Shown in pieces: positions 1 to 9,573 of a DNA stretch of 64,000 bases. The stretch spans positions 186,001-250,000 of the forward strand of contig NZ_BFAB01000007.1 of NCBI RefSeq assembly GCF_003402475.1. Reading direction: 5' to 3'. Position 1 is the stretch's first letter, and each line of letters opens with the position of its first letter. Position numbers and translations under genes: made by a program. A model generated the notes under the pieces. The model worked only from the letters and a program-made list of their open reading frames with translations, was not told the origin of the DNA and did no database searches. Source of the stretch: Mycobacterium sp. MFM001 (GTDB taxonomy: Bacteria; Actinomycetota; Actinomycetes; Mycobacteriales; Mycobacteriaceae).

Positions 1-356
1 CGTCGTGCGGTGATCTGTCCCCGTGGGCAAAGCGTGGGGTGATGCTGCTCAACAGGGTGCTCACCGTGCAGCCCGGCAACCCGGCGTCGCACCGAGGCAA
101 GGGTTGGGAGGCCGTCACCGAGTGCGCCATCCGCGCCCTGGTGGATCGCCGCCAGCCACTGGTGGCGATCTTGTGGGGCCGCGATGCGTCGACGCTCAAG
201 CCGATGCTGGCCGGCGAGGAGTGTGTGGCGATCGAATCGCCGCATCCCTCGCCGTTGTCGGCGTCGCGGGGGTTCTTCGGCTCGCGGCCGTTCAGCCGCG
301 CCAACGAACTGCTGGAAAAGATGGGCGCCGAGCCCGTCGACTGGCGACTGCCTTAG
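1..356 (+). CDS. ung: Uracil-DNA glycosylase, C-terminal part (cut by window start)
   Basis: Base-excision repair enzyme that removes uracil from DNA. Only the last ~118 codons are present; the frame is open from base 3. The family segment [15 protein letters not shown] and the DNA-intercalation loop motif HPSPLS followed by [11 protein letters not shown] are both visible, so the family call is firm. The stop codon at 354-356 overlaps the stop of the convergent rpmB by 4 nt. The N-terminal half with the catalytic Asp lies outside the window. Confidence 0.95.
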   Translation, partial: SCGDLSPWAKRGVMLLNRVLTVQPGNPASHRGKGWEAVTECAIRALVDRRQPLVAILWGRDASTLKPMLAGEECVAIESPHPSPLSASRGFFGSRPFSRANELLEKMGAEPVDWRLP

Positions 357-547
357 CCGCGGACGACCTTGCCGGCCTTGATGCACGACGTGCAGACGTT
401 GAGCCGCTGCTTGTTACCGCCGGGGCGGGTCACGGCGTGCACCGTCTGGATGTTGGGGTCCCAGCGGCGGCTGGTCCGGCGATGCGAGTGCGAAACCGAC
501 TTGCCGAAGCCGGGGCTCTTCCCGCAGATGTCGCACACGGCGGCCAT
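353..547 (-). CDS. rpmB: 50S ribosomal protein L28, zinc-binding (C+) form
   Basis: Large-subunit ribosomal protein bL28, 64 aa. Four cysteines in two CxxC pairs (C5, C8, C52, C55) form the zinc ribbon of the C+ paralogue; zinc-independent copies used under zinc limitation lack them. The [10 protein letters not shown] segment is typical of the family. The start at 547 is preceded by a GAGGAG ribosome-binding site. It is transcribed divergently from the FakA-like gene and overlaps ung tail to tail. A -35/-10 pair lies about 65-95 nt upstream of the start codon. Confidence 0.93.
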   Translation of the reverse strand: MAAVCDICGKSPGFGKSVSHSHRRTSRRWDPNIQTVHAVTRPGGNKQRLNVCTSCIKAGKVVRG

Positions 548-611
548 AGCTGAAACTCCTCAAATCTCTGGGGCCAACGACCGAGCCTCGGGTGGCCACG
601 ACAACCTGGTC

Positions 612-641
612 AGGATAGCCGCCGCCGGGCGGAAGTGCCAA
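612..641 (-). promoter_or_regulatory. Probable rpmB promoter
   Basis: On the minus strand TTGGCA (641-636) is separated by 18 nt from TATCCT (617-612), a good housekeeping-sigma match. Transcription would begin near 605 and give a leader of about 58 nt carrying the GAGGAG site. Assigned by pattern only. Confidence 0.5.
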
Positions 642-727
642 AACGATCAACAGTCGCCGGATACCTTATGACCGGTCCTGTCGCCGTCACTGGCTAGGCT
701 GGCGCCCACCGTAGGAGGCGCGAGGAG

Positions 728-2407
728 GTGGGCCAGGTGTCGCAAATGGACACACCGGAACGCCTGCTGGACGGGGCCGCGCTGCGTGACTGGGCGCACA
801 CCGCCGTCGGCGACCTGATCACTCACATCGACGAGATCAACCGCCTCAACGTGTTCCCGGTCGCCGATTCCGACACCGGCACCAACATGCTGTTCACCAT
901 GCGCTCGGCGCTAGCCGAGGCCAACACCCAAGCACGGTCGGGCGACGTCGCGCGGGTGGCGGCGGCGCTGTCGGCCGGTGCGCTGAACGGCGCCCGCGGC
1001 AACTCCGGGGTGATCCTGTCGCAGATCCTGCGGGGGATCGCCGACGTAACCGCCGAGGCCGCCGCCCGAACCGGCGGTGAGCTGCACGACATCGACGCCG
1101 AAACCCTCGGCTCGGCGCTGCGGCACGGCGTGGACCTGGTCGTCGCCTCGATGGGCGGTCAGGAGGTCGCCGGGACCATCGTCTCGGTACTGCAGGCCGC
1201 GGCCTGCGCGGCGCAGCAGCACGCCGGCGAAGGACTGGTGAGGGCAATCACCGCCGCCGGCGATGCAGCGGTCGTCGCGCTGGAGAAAACGCCCGAACAG
1301 CTCGACGTGCTGGGTGACGCCGGTGTGGTCGACGCCGGTGGGCGCGGGTTGCTGGTGCTGCTCGACGCGTTGCGCACCACGATCAGCGGTCAGGCGCCCG
1401 CCCGCACGGTGTACGAGCCGTCGCCGCGCCCGCAGCCCGCCGACGCCGCCCCCGAGCAGCCCGCCCCGCAGTTCGAAGTGATGTACCTGCTCGGCGACTG
1501 CGACGCCGACTGCGCCGACGCGCTGCACGACCGCCTCGGCCAGCTCGGCGACTCGGTGGCCATCGCCGCGTCCGCGTCCGCGACATCCGAGGCCGGCTAC
1601 TCGGTCCACGTCCACACCGATGACGCGGGCGCCGCCGTCGAGGCCGGTTTGGCGTTCGGCCGGCCGCACCGGATCCAGATCTCGGTGCTCAACGGCGGTC
1701 CCGCCGGCCTACCTCCGGGCAGCTGGATCCGCGAGCGGGCCGTGCTGGCCGTCGTCGACGGCGACGGCGCCGCGGAGTTGTTCGCCGGGGAAGGCGCCTG
1801 CGTCCTGCGGCCCGACCCCGACGCCGCCGACCCGACCACCGCGGTCAGCGCCCAGCAGCTGTTGCGGGCCGTGGTGGACACCGGCGCCGCGCAGGTGATG
1901 GTGTTGCCCAACGGCTACGTCGCCGCCGAGGAACTGGTCGCCGGCTGCACCGCCGCCATCGGCTGGGGCATCGACGTGGTGCCGCTGCCGACCGGGTCCA
2001 TGGTGCAGGGCTTGGCCGCGCTGGCCGTGCACGAACCGGACCGCCAGGCCGTCGACGACGGGTACACGATGGCGCGCGCGGTCGGCGCCGCGCGGCACGG
2101 CTCGGTACGCGTCGCGACCGAGCGGGCGCTGACCTGGGCCGGCACCTGCGAGCCCGGCGACGGCCTGGGCATCGCCGGCGACGAGGTGCTGATCGTGGCC
2201 CCCGACGTCACGTCGGCGGCGACCGGTCTGATCGACGTGCTGCTGGCGGCCGGCGGCGAATTGGTGACGGTGCTGGTGGGCGCCGACGTCGACCCGGCTC
2301 TCGGCGACGCACTCCAGCAGCATGTGCACGACCAGCATCCGGGCACCGAGTTGGCGACCTACCACACCGGACATCGCGGCGATGCGCTGTTGATCGGGGT
2401 CGAGTAG
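728..2407 (+). CDS. DhaL/DegV-type kinase subunit, FakA-like
   Basis: 559 aa protein of the YloV/FakA family. The N-terminal DhaL (dihydroxyacetone-kinase L) domain, about residues 15-210, contains ADSDTGTNM and GARGNSGVILSQ, the nucleotide- and metal-binding motifs. The middle and C-terminal parts match the remainder of FakA. In Firmicutes FakA phosphorylates fatty acids held by FakB; whether this holds in mycobacteria is inference. In M. tuberculosis the gene is, from memory, annotated as two pieces (Rv2975c/Rv2974c), whereas here it is one intact frame. Two SD-like AGGAGG stretches (713-718 and 723-728) fit GTG starts at 728 or 737; ATG 746 is also possible. recG follows after 2 nt. Confidence 0.85.
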   Translation: MGQVSQMDTPERLLDGAALRDWAHTAVGDLITHIDEINRLNVFPVADSDTGTNMLFTMRSALAEANTQARSGDVARVAAALSAGALNGARGNSGVILSQILRGIADVTAEAAARTGGELHDIDAETLGSALRHGVDLVVASMGGQEVAGTIVSVLQAAACAAQQHAGEGLVRAITAAGDAAVVALEKTPEQLDVLGDAGVVDAGGRGLLVLLDALRTTISGQAPARTVYEPSPRPQPADAAPEQPAPQFEVMYLLGDCDADCADALHDRLGQLGDSVAIAASASATSEAGYSVHVHTDDAGAAVEAGLAFGRPHRIQISVLNGGPAGLPPGSWIRERAVLAVVDGDGAAELFAGEGACVLRPDPDAADPTTAVSAQQLLRAVVDTGAAQVMVLPNGYVAAEELVAGCTAAIGWGIDVVPLPTGSMVQGLAALAVHEPDRQAVDDGYTMARAVGAARHGSVRVATERALTWAGTCEPGDGLGIAGDEVLIVAPDVTSAATGLIDVLLAAGGELVTVLVGADVDPALGDALQQHVHDQHPGTELATYHTGHRGDALLIGVE

Positions 2408-2409
2408 GC

Positions 2410-4632
2410 ATGGCGACGCTAAGCGACCGACTGGATTACCTCATCGGGGCGAAATCCGCGAAACCGCTCGACGAGGTGTTCGGAATCCGCACCGTCGACG
2501 ACCTGCTGCGCCACTACCCGCGCAGCTACGTCGAAGGCGCGACGGTGCGCGGCGCCGGCGACGAGCGCCCGCCGGTCGGCGAGCACGTGACGCTCGTCGA
2601 CACCATCACTGGGTCGGAACTCAAGCCAATGAAGAAACGCCCGAACGAGAAGTTCCTGATCGTCACCATCGGCTCGGGCCGAAACAGGGTGACCGCCACG
2701 TTCTTTCATCCAAAGAAGTGGTTCCGAGAGCAGCTGTCCAAAGGAACGCGGATCATGCTGTCCGGAGAGGTGGGCTACTACGGCAGCGTCATGCAACTGA
2801 CCCACCCCGACTTCCTGATCCTGAACTCGCCGGACGGCAAGGACCACGGCAGCACGTCACTGCGCGAGATCGCCGGCGCGTCGCGGGCGGTCAGCGGCGA
2901 AGTGTTGCAGTCGGCCTTCGAACGGGCCTTCTTCCCGATCTACCCGGCCAGCGCGAAAGTCCAAAGCTGGACCATCTTTTCATGCGTGCGTCAGGTGCTC
3001 GCGGTGCTCGACCCCGTCGAGGACCCGCTGCCTGATGTGGTGGTCGCCGAGCACGGCCTGATCTCCGAGGACCGCGCGCTGCGCGCGATCCACCTCTCCG
3101 AAGACGAAGCCGAGCGCCGAAACGCCCGCGAGCGGCTGACTTTCGACGAAGCCGTCGGTTTGCAGTGGGCGCTGGTGTCCCGCCGGCACAGCGAACTGTC
3201 GCAATCCGGCCCGGCGGCCCCGCCGCAATCGGACGGTCTGAAACACGAACTGTTGCAGCGCTTGCCGTTTGAGCTGACCTCCGGTCAGCGCGAGGTGCTC
3301 GACGTGTTGTCCGCCGAGCTGAGCGCCAGCCGTCCGATGAACCGGCTGTTGCAAGGTGAGGTGGGGTCGGGGAAGACGATCCTCGCTGTGTTGGCGATGC
3401 TGCAGATGGTCGACGCCGGCTACCAGTGTGCATTGTTGGCACCGACGGAAGTGCTTGCCGCACAACATGTCCAGTCGATCCGCGACGTGCTGGGCCCGCT
3501 GGCACTGGGCGGTCAGCTCGGCGGCGCCGACAACGCCACCCGGGTGGCGTTGCTCACCGGCTCGATGTCGGCGGCGCAGAAGAAACAGGTCCGCGACGAG
3601 ATCGGCAGCGGGCAGGCCGGCATCGTCGTCGGAACCCACGCGCTGCTGCAGGATGCCGTCGAGTTTCACCGGCTGGGCCTGGTGGTCGTCGACGAGCAAC
3701 ACCGGTTCGGTGTGGAGCAGCGAGACCAGTTGCGGGCCAAGGCTCCTGCCGGCATCACACCGCATCTTCTGGTGATGACGGCGACGCCCATACCGCGGAC
3801 GGTGGCGCTGACCGTCTACGGCGACCTAGAGACCTCGACCCTGCGTGAGCTTCCCCGCGGACGTCAGCCGATCACCACCAACACGATCTTCGTCAAGGAC
3901 AAACCGGCATGGCTGGACCGCGCGTGGCGGCGCATCATCGAGGAGGTCTCCGCCGGACGCCAGGCCTATGTGGTGGCGCCGCGGATCGACGAAAGCGACG
4001 ACAGCGAGCAGAGCGAAGAGAACGGAAGGCCGTCGGCGACAGCGGTGCAACTGTTCGCCTCGCTGCGCCGACACGAGTTGGCGGGACTGCGGCTGGGCCT
4101 CATGCACGGGCGCCTGAGCACTGACGAGAAAGATGCTGTGATGGCGGCGTTTCGCGCCGGCGAGATCGATGTGCTGGTGTGCACCACGGTGATCGAGGTC
4201 GGTGTCGACGTGCCGAACGCGACGGTGATGCTGGTGATGGACGCCGACCGGTTCGGCATCAGCCAGTTGCACCAACTGCGCGGCCGCATCGGCCGGGGGG
4301 CGCACGCGAGCCTGTGTCTGTTGGCCAGTTGGGTGCCGCCGAATTCCCGATCCGCCCAGCGCCTGAAGGCCGTTGCGGAAACCCTCGACGGGTTTGCGCT
4401 GGCGGACCTCGACCTCGACGAACGACGCGAGGGAGATGTGTTGGGTCGCAGCCAAAGTGGCCGCCCCATAACCCTGAAGCTACTGTCACTGGCCAAGCAC
4501 CGACAGGTCATCGAGTCGGCCCGCGACCTCTGCGAGCGGATGTACGACGAGAACCCGGCAGACAAGGGGATGGCGCTGCTGGCTGCGCCGTTCACCGGCA
4601 GCGATCGCATCGAGTACCTGGACAAGTCGTGA
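2410..4632 (+). CDS. recG: ATP-dependent DNA helicase RecG
   Basis: 740 aa fork-reversal helicase acting on stalled replication forks and Holliday junctions. An N-terminal wedge/OB domain precedes two helicase domains: Walker A GEVGSGKT, the DEQH box in VVDEQHRFG, motif III MTATPIPRT, and motif VI LHQLRGRIGRG. The C-terminal TRG-type hairpin region RFGISQLHQLRGRIGRG is intact. ATG lies 2 nt after the upstream stop and the stop overlaps the next gene's GTG (GTGA), so the three genes are probably one operon. Confidence 0.97.
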   Translation: MATLSDRLDYLIGAKSAKPLDEVFGIRTVDDLLRHYPRSYVEGATVRGAGDERPPVGEHVTLVDTITGSELKPMKKRPNEKFLIVTIGSGRNRVTATFFHPKKWFREQLSKGTRIMLSGEVGYYGSVMQLTHPDFLILNSPDGKDHGSTSLREIAGASRAVSGEVLQSAFERAFFPIYPASAKVQSWTIFSCVRQVLAVLDPVEDPLPDVVVAEHGLISEDRALRAIHLSEDEAERRNARERLTFDEAVGLQWALVSRRHSELSQSGPAAPPQSDGLKHELLQRLPFELTSGQREVLDVLSAELSASRPMNRLLQGEVGSGKTILAVLAMLQMVDAGYQCALLAPTEVLAAQHVQSIRDVLGPLALGGQLGGADNATRVALLTGSMSAAQKKQVRDEIGSGQAGIVVGTHALLQDAVEFHRLGLVVVDEQHRFGVEQRDQLRAKAPAGITPHLLVMTATPIPRTVALTVYGDLETSTLRELPRGRQPITTNTIFVKDKPAWLDRAWRRIIEEVSAGRQAYVVAPRIDESDDSEQSEENGRPSATAVQLFASLRRHELAGLRLGLMHGRLSTDEKDAVMAAFRAGEIDVLVCTTVIEVGVDVPNATVMLVMDADRFGISQLHQLRGRIGRGAHASLCLLASWVPPNSRSAQRLKAVAETLDGFALADLDLDERREGDVLGRSQSGRPITLKLLSLAKHRQVIESARDLCERMYDENPADKGMALLAAPFTGSDRIEYLDKS

Positions 4633-5342
4633 GCCGCAAGACGCTGCTGTGGTTGTCGGCCATCGCGGTGCTCGCGGTGGTGGTCGCCTACCAGGTGATG
4701 GCCGCGTCGGCGGGCAACCGCGCCGAGGGGTTCGCGGCGCGCGCCGACGTTCCGACCGTGCAGCCCGGTGTCGACGTGCTGGCCGGAATCGCGGTGGTGC
4801 CGGCCAGGATTCACCGCTACGACTACCGTCGCGCCGCGTTCGGCGACGCCTGGACCGACGACAACGACGCACCGGGGGGACACAACGGATGCGACACCCG
4901 CGACGACATCCTCAACCGGGATCTCGTCGACAAGACCTACGTGTCGATCAAACGCTGCCCCGACGCCGTGGCCACCGGCACACTGCACGACCCGTACACC
5001 AACGCGACGGTGCCGTTCCAGCGGGGCGCCCGAATCGGGGAGTCGGTGCAGATCGACCACATCGTCCCGCTGGCGTTGGCGTGGGATATGGGCGCCTACG
5101 CCTGGGCGTTTCCCGAACGCGTCCGCTTTGCCAACGATCCCGCCAACCTGCTGGCGGTCGCCGGAAAAGCCAACGAGGACAAGGGCGATTCGCAACCGGC
5201 GCTGTGGATGCCGCCCAACACCGCGTTCTGGTGCCAATACGGCATGCAGTTCATCGCGGTACTGCGCGGGTATGCGCTGCCGATGGATCAGGCGTCGGTC
5301 GACGTGCTGCGTCAGGCCGCGGCCACGTGCCCGGCCGGCTAG
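4629..5342 (+). CDS. Membrane-anchored/exported HNH-type protein (DUF1524-like)
   Basis: 237 aa. A start at GTG 4629 overlaps the recG stop and gives a protein beginning with a basic residue and a hydrophobic segment (about residues 5-25), so it is exported or tethered to the membrane. The C-terminal half has the HNH-like core IDHIVPLALAW followed by NDPANL and a late Asn/Lys cluster, as in DUF1524 nucleases. Cysteines around CDTRDD and IKRCP could form disulfides outside the cell. It corresponds by position to Rv2972c of M. tuberculosis. Nuclease activity and substrate are inferred from the motif only. Confidence 0.8.
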   Translation: MSRKTLLWLSAIAVLAVVVAYQVMAASAGNRAEGFAARADVPTVQPGVDVLAGIAVVPARIHRYDYRRAAFGDAWTDDNDAPGGHNGCDTRDDILNRDLVDKTYVSIKRCPDAVATGTLHDPYTNATVPFQRGARIGESVQIDHIVPLALAWDMGAYAWAFPERVRFANDPANLLAVAGKANEDKGDSQPALWMPPNTAFWCQYGMQFIAVLRGYALPMDQASVDVLRQAAATCPAG

Positions 5343-5351
5343 CGCGCGGGG

Positions 5352-6203
5352 TCAGATACCCGTGTAGGTCAGCGGATCCTCACGCACCCGCGTGCCGTCG
5401 TTCAGGCCGTTGAGCGCATCCATGTGCTCGGCGGCCAACTCGAAATCGAAGACGTCGAAGTTGGTGGCGATGCGCTCGGGCTTCCCCGACCGGAAGACCA
5501 CCGCGTTGCCCAGTTGCAGATTCCAGCGCAACAACACCTGCGCGGGTGTGCGACTGTATTCCGCCGCAACGGAAGTCACCGTTGGGTTGTCCAGCAGCCT
5601 GCCGACGGCCAGCGGACTGTAGGCCTGGGTGACGACGTTGTGGCTGGCGTTGGCGCTGCGCAACTCGGCCTGGTTGAGAAGCGGGTGCAGCTCGACCTGG
5701 TTGACGGCGGGCGTGACGAAGGTGAGGTCGATGACCGTCGACAGGTGCTCCTCGGTGAAGTTGGCCACGCCGATCGAGCGAGCCAACTCCTGTGCGCGCA
5801 CCTGGATCAATCCGCCGAAGCTGTTCACGTACTCGCCCAGTTGCGGCGCGGGCCAATGAATCAAGTACAGGTCGACGTATTCCAGGCCGAGCCGCTCCAA
5901 GCTTTCCTGACATGCCTCCTGCGACCTGGCGAACCCCTGGTCGGCGTTGGCGAGCTTGGTGGTGACGAACAACTCGGCCCGCGGGATCCCCGACGCGGCG
6001 ATCGCGCGACCCACGGCGGCTTCGTTGCCGTAGACCGCCGCGGTGTCGATCAGCCGGCAGCCGGCCTCCAGCGCCGCCGATACCGCGCGTTCGGTCTCGT
6101 CGTCGGACAGCTCCGCGACACCGAGGCCGAGCACCGGCATCGTGTTCTCGTCATTGAGTGCAATAGAGGGGACGGTGGCGCCCGACTCGCCAGTCAACGT
6201 CAT
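5352..6203 (-). CDS. Aldo/keto reductase (Rv2971-type)
   Basis: 283 aa NADPH-dependent aldo/keto reductase of the 2,5-diketo-gluconate reductase group. The catalytic tetrad is complete: D53 (LIDTA), Y58 (YGNE), K83 (TTKL) and H116 (LIHWP). The ending with REDPLTY is shared with Rv2971. The natural substrate is unknown; family members reduce dicarbonyls such as methylglyoxal. It lies directly downstream of a paralogue: the stop TGA of that gene (6204-6206) abuts this ATG, so the two are translationally coupled. Confidence 0.92.
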   Translation of the reverse strand: MTLTGESGATVPSIALNDENTMPVLGLGVAELSDDETERAVSAALEAGCRLIDTAAVYGNEAAVGRAIAASGIPRAELFVTTKLANADQGFARSQEACQESLERLGLEYVDLYLIHWPAPQLGEYVNSFGGLIQVRAQELARSIGVANFTEEHLSTVIDLTFVTPAVNQVELHPLLNQAELRSANASHNVVTQAYSPLAVGRLLDNPTVTSVAAEYSRTPAQVLLRWNLQLGNAVVFRSGKPERIATNFDVFDFELAAEHMDALNGLNDGTRVREDPLTYTGI

Positions 6204-7037
6204 TCACCTGCCTGTGAAATTGAAGGTTCGTGGATCCGGACCAAGCCGTGTTCCGTCATCCAGCGAGGAGATCGACGCCATCTCGTCGTCGCTCAGTTCG
6301 AAATCGAACACTTCGAAGTTGCTCGCAATCCGCGCAGGGTTCACCGACTTGGGGATCACGATATTACCTAGCTGGATATGCCACCTGATCAACACCTGGG
6401 CAGGTGTCCGGCCAAGGGCGGCGGCGAGTGCGCTGATCGTCGGATGGTCCAGCAGCGAACCCTGGCCGAGCGGGCTCCACGCCTCGGTGGCGACGCCGAG
6501 ACGGGAGTGGACTTCGCGCAACGCGGTCTGGGGCAGCCGCGGATGCAGCTCCACCTGGTTGACCGCGGGCACTATCCCGGTGGCGTCGATGAGCACCTGC
6601 AAGTGCTCAGGCTCGAAATTGCTGACCCCGATCGAGCGGATCCGGCCCTGATCACGCAGGCGCGCGAACGCCTTGAAGGTGTCGACGAACTTGTTCAGCT
6701 GGGGCATCGGCCAGTGGATCAGGTACAGGTCGAGATAGTCGAGGCCCAGCCGGTCCATGCTGGCGTCGAACGCGCTCAGCGTGCTGTCGTAGCCCTGATC
6801 GGCGTTCCACAACTTGGTCACCAAGTACAGTTCGTCTCTGGGCACGCCGGAATTGGCTACCGCACGGCCGGTCTCGCGTTCGTTACGGTAGGCCGCCGCA
6901 GTGTCGATATGCCGGTAACCGGCTTGCAGCGCGGCACCCACCGCCTGCTCGGTGTCCGCAGGTGGAATCTGGAAAACACCGAATCCCAGGGCGGGGATGG
7001 AATTGCCGTCGTTGAGCGTGACTAGGGGAGCAGCCAT
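6204..7037 (-). CDS. Aldo/keto reductase, tandem paralogue
   Basis: 277 aa member of the same family as the gene immediately downstream, with tetrad D45, Y50, K75 and H108. M. tuberculosis keeps, as far as I recall, only one copy at this position. I chose ATG at 7037-7035 because it gives the normal N-terminus (MAAPLVTLNDG); the open frame continues upstream but runs antisense to lipN. This ATG uses the same CATG tetranucleotide as the lipN start on the other strand, and there is no clear ribosome-binding site before it. Confidence 0.9.
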   Translation of the reverse strand: MAAPLVTLNDGNSIPALGFGVFQIPPADTEQAVGAALQAGYRHIDTAAAYRNERETGRAVANSGVPRDELYLVTKLWNADQGYDSTLSAFDASMDRLGLDYLDLYLIHWPMPQLNKFVDTFKAFARLRDQGRIRSIGVSNFEPEHLQVLIDATGIVPAVNQVELHPRLPQTALREVHSRLGVATEAWSPLGQGSLLDHPTISALAAALGRTPAQVLIRWHIQLGNIVIPKSVNPARIASNFEVFDFELSDDEMASISSLDDGTRLGPDPRTFNFTGR

Positions 7038-8121
7038 GACAAAAAGTCTGCCAGGCGTGCCCGGTCTGACCAGCCGGTTGCAGAACACCGCCGCCAATGT
7101 CGGCATGAAGGTCATTCCGTTCATCCCGACCGGCGTCAAGCGGCTGCTCGCCGGCGGCCGCTCGGTCACCATCGACGGCAACACGCTGGACCTCACGCTG
7201 CAGCTGACGCTGGCCGGGATGCGGGTGATGGGCGTCGACGGGCTGGTGACCGACGACGACCCGGCCGCCTCCCGCACCCAGATGCGCGATCTGACCGCCG
7301 CGTTTCCGGGCCCGCAGATCCACGTCGCGGTCAGCGACCTGTCGATACCCGGCCCGGCCGGCGACATCGGCGCCCGGCATTACCGGCCGGCCTGCGCGGA
7401 ACCCACCCCGCTGCTGGTCTTCTACCACGGCGGCGGCTGGTGTCTCGGCGATCTGGACACCCATGACCAGCTGTGCCGGTTGGTGTGCCGCGACGCCGAC
7501 ATCCACGTGCTCTCGATCGACTACCGGCTGGCTCCCGAACATCCCGCGCCGGCCGCGGTCGACGACGCCTATGCGGCGTTTCGGTGGGCGCACGAGCACG
7601 CCGGCGACTTGGGCGCGATCCCCGGGCGGGTGGCCGTGGGCGGCGACAGCGCCGGCGGGAACCTCGCGGCGGTGGTGTCGCAGCTGGCGCGCGACGACGG
7701 CGGCCCCGCGCCGGTGCTGCAGTGGCTGGTCTATCCCCGAACCGACTTCACCGCGCAGACCCGGTCGCTGTCGCTGTTCGCCAGCGGGTTCCTGCTCACC
7801 AAGCACGACATCGACTGGTTCGAAGCGAACTATCTGGGCGGTTCCGGCGTCGACGCCGCAGATCCGCGGGTGTCTCCGCTGCTGGCCGAATCGCTGTCCG
7901 GGCTGCCGCCCGCGCTGATCACGGTCGCGGGCTTCGACCCGCTGCGCGACGAGGGTGAGCGGTACGCGACGGCGCTGCGGGCCGCCGGTAATGCGGTCGA
8001 CCTGCGATGCCTGGGGTCGCTGACGCACGGCTTCGCGAACCTGTTCCCGCTGGGCGGCGGCAGCGCGACCGGCACCGCCGAGTTGGTCTCGGCGCTGCGG
8101 GCCCACCTGAGCAGGGTCTGA
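7036..8121 (+). CDS. lipN: Carboxylesterase/lipase of the HSL family
   Basis: 361 aa alpha/beta-hydrolase of the hormone-sensitive-lipase family. The oxyanion motif HGGGW (131-135) and catalytic triad S205 (GDSAGG), D301 (GFDPLRDE) and H331 (THGF) are all present. It hydrolyses acyl esters, probably short to medium chain. No signal peptide is visible. ATG 7036 is supported by the LipN-like N-terminus MTKSLPG and an SD-like AGGGGAG at 7024-7030, which lies inside the antisense reductase gene. An upstream in-frame start at 6952 is judged a shadow of that reductase. Confidence 0.92.
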   Translation: MTKSLPGVPGLTSRLQNTAANVGMKVIPFIPTGVKRLLAGGRSVTIDGNTLDLTLQLTLAGMRVMGVDGLVTDDDPAASRTQMRDLTAAFPGPQIHVAVSDLSIPGPAGDIGARHYRPACAEPTPLLVFYHGGGWCLGDLDTHDQLCRLVCRDADIHVLSIDYRLAPEHPAPAAVDDAYAAFRWAHEHAGDLGAIPGRVAVGGDSAGGNLAAVVSQLARDDGGPAPVLQWLVYPRTDFTAQTRSLSLFASGFLLTKHDIDWFEANYLGGSGVDAADPRVSPLLAESLSGLPPALITVAGFDPLRDEGERYATALRAAGNAVDLRCLGSLTHGFANLFPLGGGSATGTAELVSALRAHLSRV

Positions 8122-8175
8122 GTACGCTAGGGGCGATTGCCAGCCCCCAGCCGACAACCGGAGGTCAGCCAACCA

Positions 8176-8928
8176 GTGGCCAACAAACCCAAACGCCCCG
8201 GCTACGACCCGAAGCTCGCGAGTCGCCGACGCGATCGCGCATTCCAGATCGGGATCACCCTGATCGTGGTGATCTTTGCGGTCGTCGTGATCGGCTACAT
8301 CGTCATCTCGCACGACAAGAAGACCGAACACGCAGGACGCGCGGTGCGGGTGACGTCGAGCAAGCTGGTCACCAAGGAAGGCACCAAAGACCCCAAGGCA
8401 GTTGTCTCGTTCTACGAAGACTTCCTCTGCCCGGCCTGCGGCAACTTCGAGCGGACGTTCGGGCCGACGGTCTCCAAGCTGATCGACTCGGGCGCGATCG
8501 CCGCCGACTACTACATGGTCGGCATCCTGAGCAGCCCGCACAACGACGACTATTCAAGTCGCGCCGGGGCCGCGGCCTACTGCGTGGCCGATGAAAACCT
8601 CGACGCGTTCCGCCGCTTCCACACCGCGTTGTTCACCAAGGACCTGCAGCCCTCCGAGACTGGTACGAAGTTCCCGGACAACGCGCAGTTGATCGAACGG
8701 GCCCGCCAGGCCGGCGTCGTCGGCAAGGTGCCCGACTGTGTCAACAGCGGCAAGTACATTCCGCTGGTCGACGGCATGGCGGCGGCCACCAATATTCACG
8801 CCACACCGACGATCCGCATCAACGGCCAGGATTACGATCCGTCGACCCCCGACGCGTTGGTCGCCAAGATCAAAGAAATCGTCGGGAACGTGCCGGGCCT
8901 CGACACGGCGGCGACGCCGGCGTCGTGA
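8176..8928 (+). CDS. DsbA-like thiol:disulfide oxidoreductase (Rv2969c-type)
   Basis: 250 aa membrane-anchored thioredoxin-fold protein. After a basic N-terminus comes one transmembrane segment (about 24-46), then an extracytoplasmic domain with active-site C85-P-A-C88 and a cis-proline loop ATPTI. It introduces disulfide bonds into exported proteins and would be reoxidised by the VKOR encoded next, with which it overlaps by 4 nt (GTGA). GTG 8176, 11 nt after GGAGG (8160-8164), is preferred over the TTG at 8137. Confidence 0.92.
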   Translation: MANKPKRPGYDPKLASRRRDRAFQIGITLIVVIFAVVVIGYIVISHDKKTEHAGRAVRVTSSKLVTKEGTKDPKAVVSFYEDFLCPACGNFERTFGPTVSKLIDSGAIAADYYMVGILSSPHNDDYSSRAGAAAYCVADENLDAFRRFHTALFTKDLQPSETGTKFPDNAQLIERARQAGVVGKVPDCVNSGKYIPLVDGMAAATNIHATPTIRINGQDYDPSTPDALVAKIKEIVGNVPGLDTAATPAS

Positions 8929-9551
8929 CCACCGCGGTGTCCGCGCAACCGGGTGAGCCACTTGCGGATTCGCCCCCGTCGCCGGTCCGTCCGCTCAGCG
9001 CCTGGTGGGTGCTGATCGCCGGGGTGGCCGGCCTGGTCGCCTCCGCGACGCTGACGGTGGAGAAGATCGACATCCTGCTCAATCCGTCGTACGTGCCATC
9101 CTGCAACATCAACCCGGTGGTGTCGTGCGGCTCGGTGATGACGACCCCGCAGGCCTCGGTGCTGGGCTTCCCCAACTCGCTGATCGGCATCGCCGCGTTC
9201 ACCGTCGTCGTGGTCACCGGCGTGCTCGCCGTCGCGAAAATTGCTCTGCCGCAGTGGTATTGGATTGGCTTGGCCGCCGGAACGCTGGCCGGGGCGGGGT
9301 TCGTCCACTGGCTGATCTTTCAGAGCCTGTATCGGATCGGGGCGTTGTGCCCGTATTGCATGGTGGTGTGGGCGGTGACCATCCCGCTGCTGGTGGTGGT
9401 CGCATCGATCGCGCTGCGGCCGGTGATCGAGGGAAACGCGGTGCTGCGCGGGCTCTACCATTGGCGGTGGTCGATTACCGCGCTGTGGTTCACCGCGGTC
9501 TTTTTGATGATCCTGGCGCGGTTCTGGGACTACTGGTCGACACTTCTCTAA
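8925..9551 (+). CDS. Vitamin K epoxide reductase family protein (DsbB-type)
   Basis: 208 aa polytopic membrane protein that transfers electrons from the DsbA-like partner to menaquinone. The four essential cysteines are present: loop pair C60 and C68 and the quinone-side pair C142-P-Y-C145. Four to five hydrophobic helices are visible. The GTG start overlaps the stop of the DsbA gene, so the two are co-translated; the pairing is the standard actinobacterial oxidative-folding unit. Confidence 0.93.
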   Translation: MTTAVSAQPGEPLADSPPSPVRPLSAWWVLIAGVAGLVASATLTVEKIDILLNPSYVPSCNINPVVSCGSVMTTPQASVLGFPNSLIGIAAFTVVVVTGVLAVAKIALPQWYWIGLAAGTLAGAGFVHWLIFQSLYRIGALCPYCMVVWAVTIPLLVVVASIALRPVIEGNAVLRGLYHWRWSITALWFTAVFLMILARFWDYWSTLL

Positions 9552-9573
9552 AGGGTCTAAAAGGGGCGCGCGG

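Noticed and set aside
4179..4628. Upstream extension of the exported HNH gene inside recG
   Set aside because: It is recG read in another frame; GTG 4629 gives a proper membrane segment and the usual GTGA overlap.
6883..8541. Antisense open frame of 552 aa across lipN and the DsbA gene
   Set aside because: It crosses two well-supported genes, is Arg/Gln/Gly-rich with no motif, and overlaps the real reductase in another frame.
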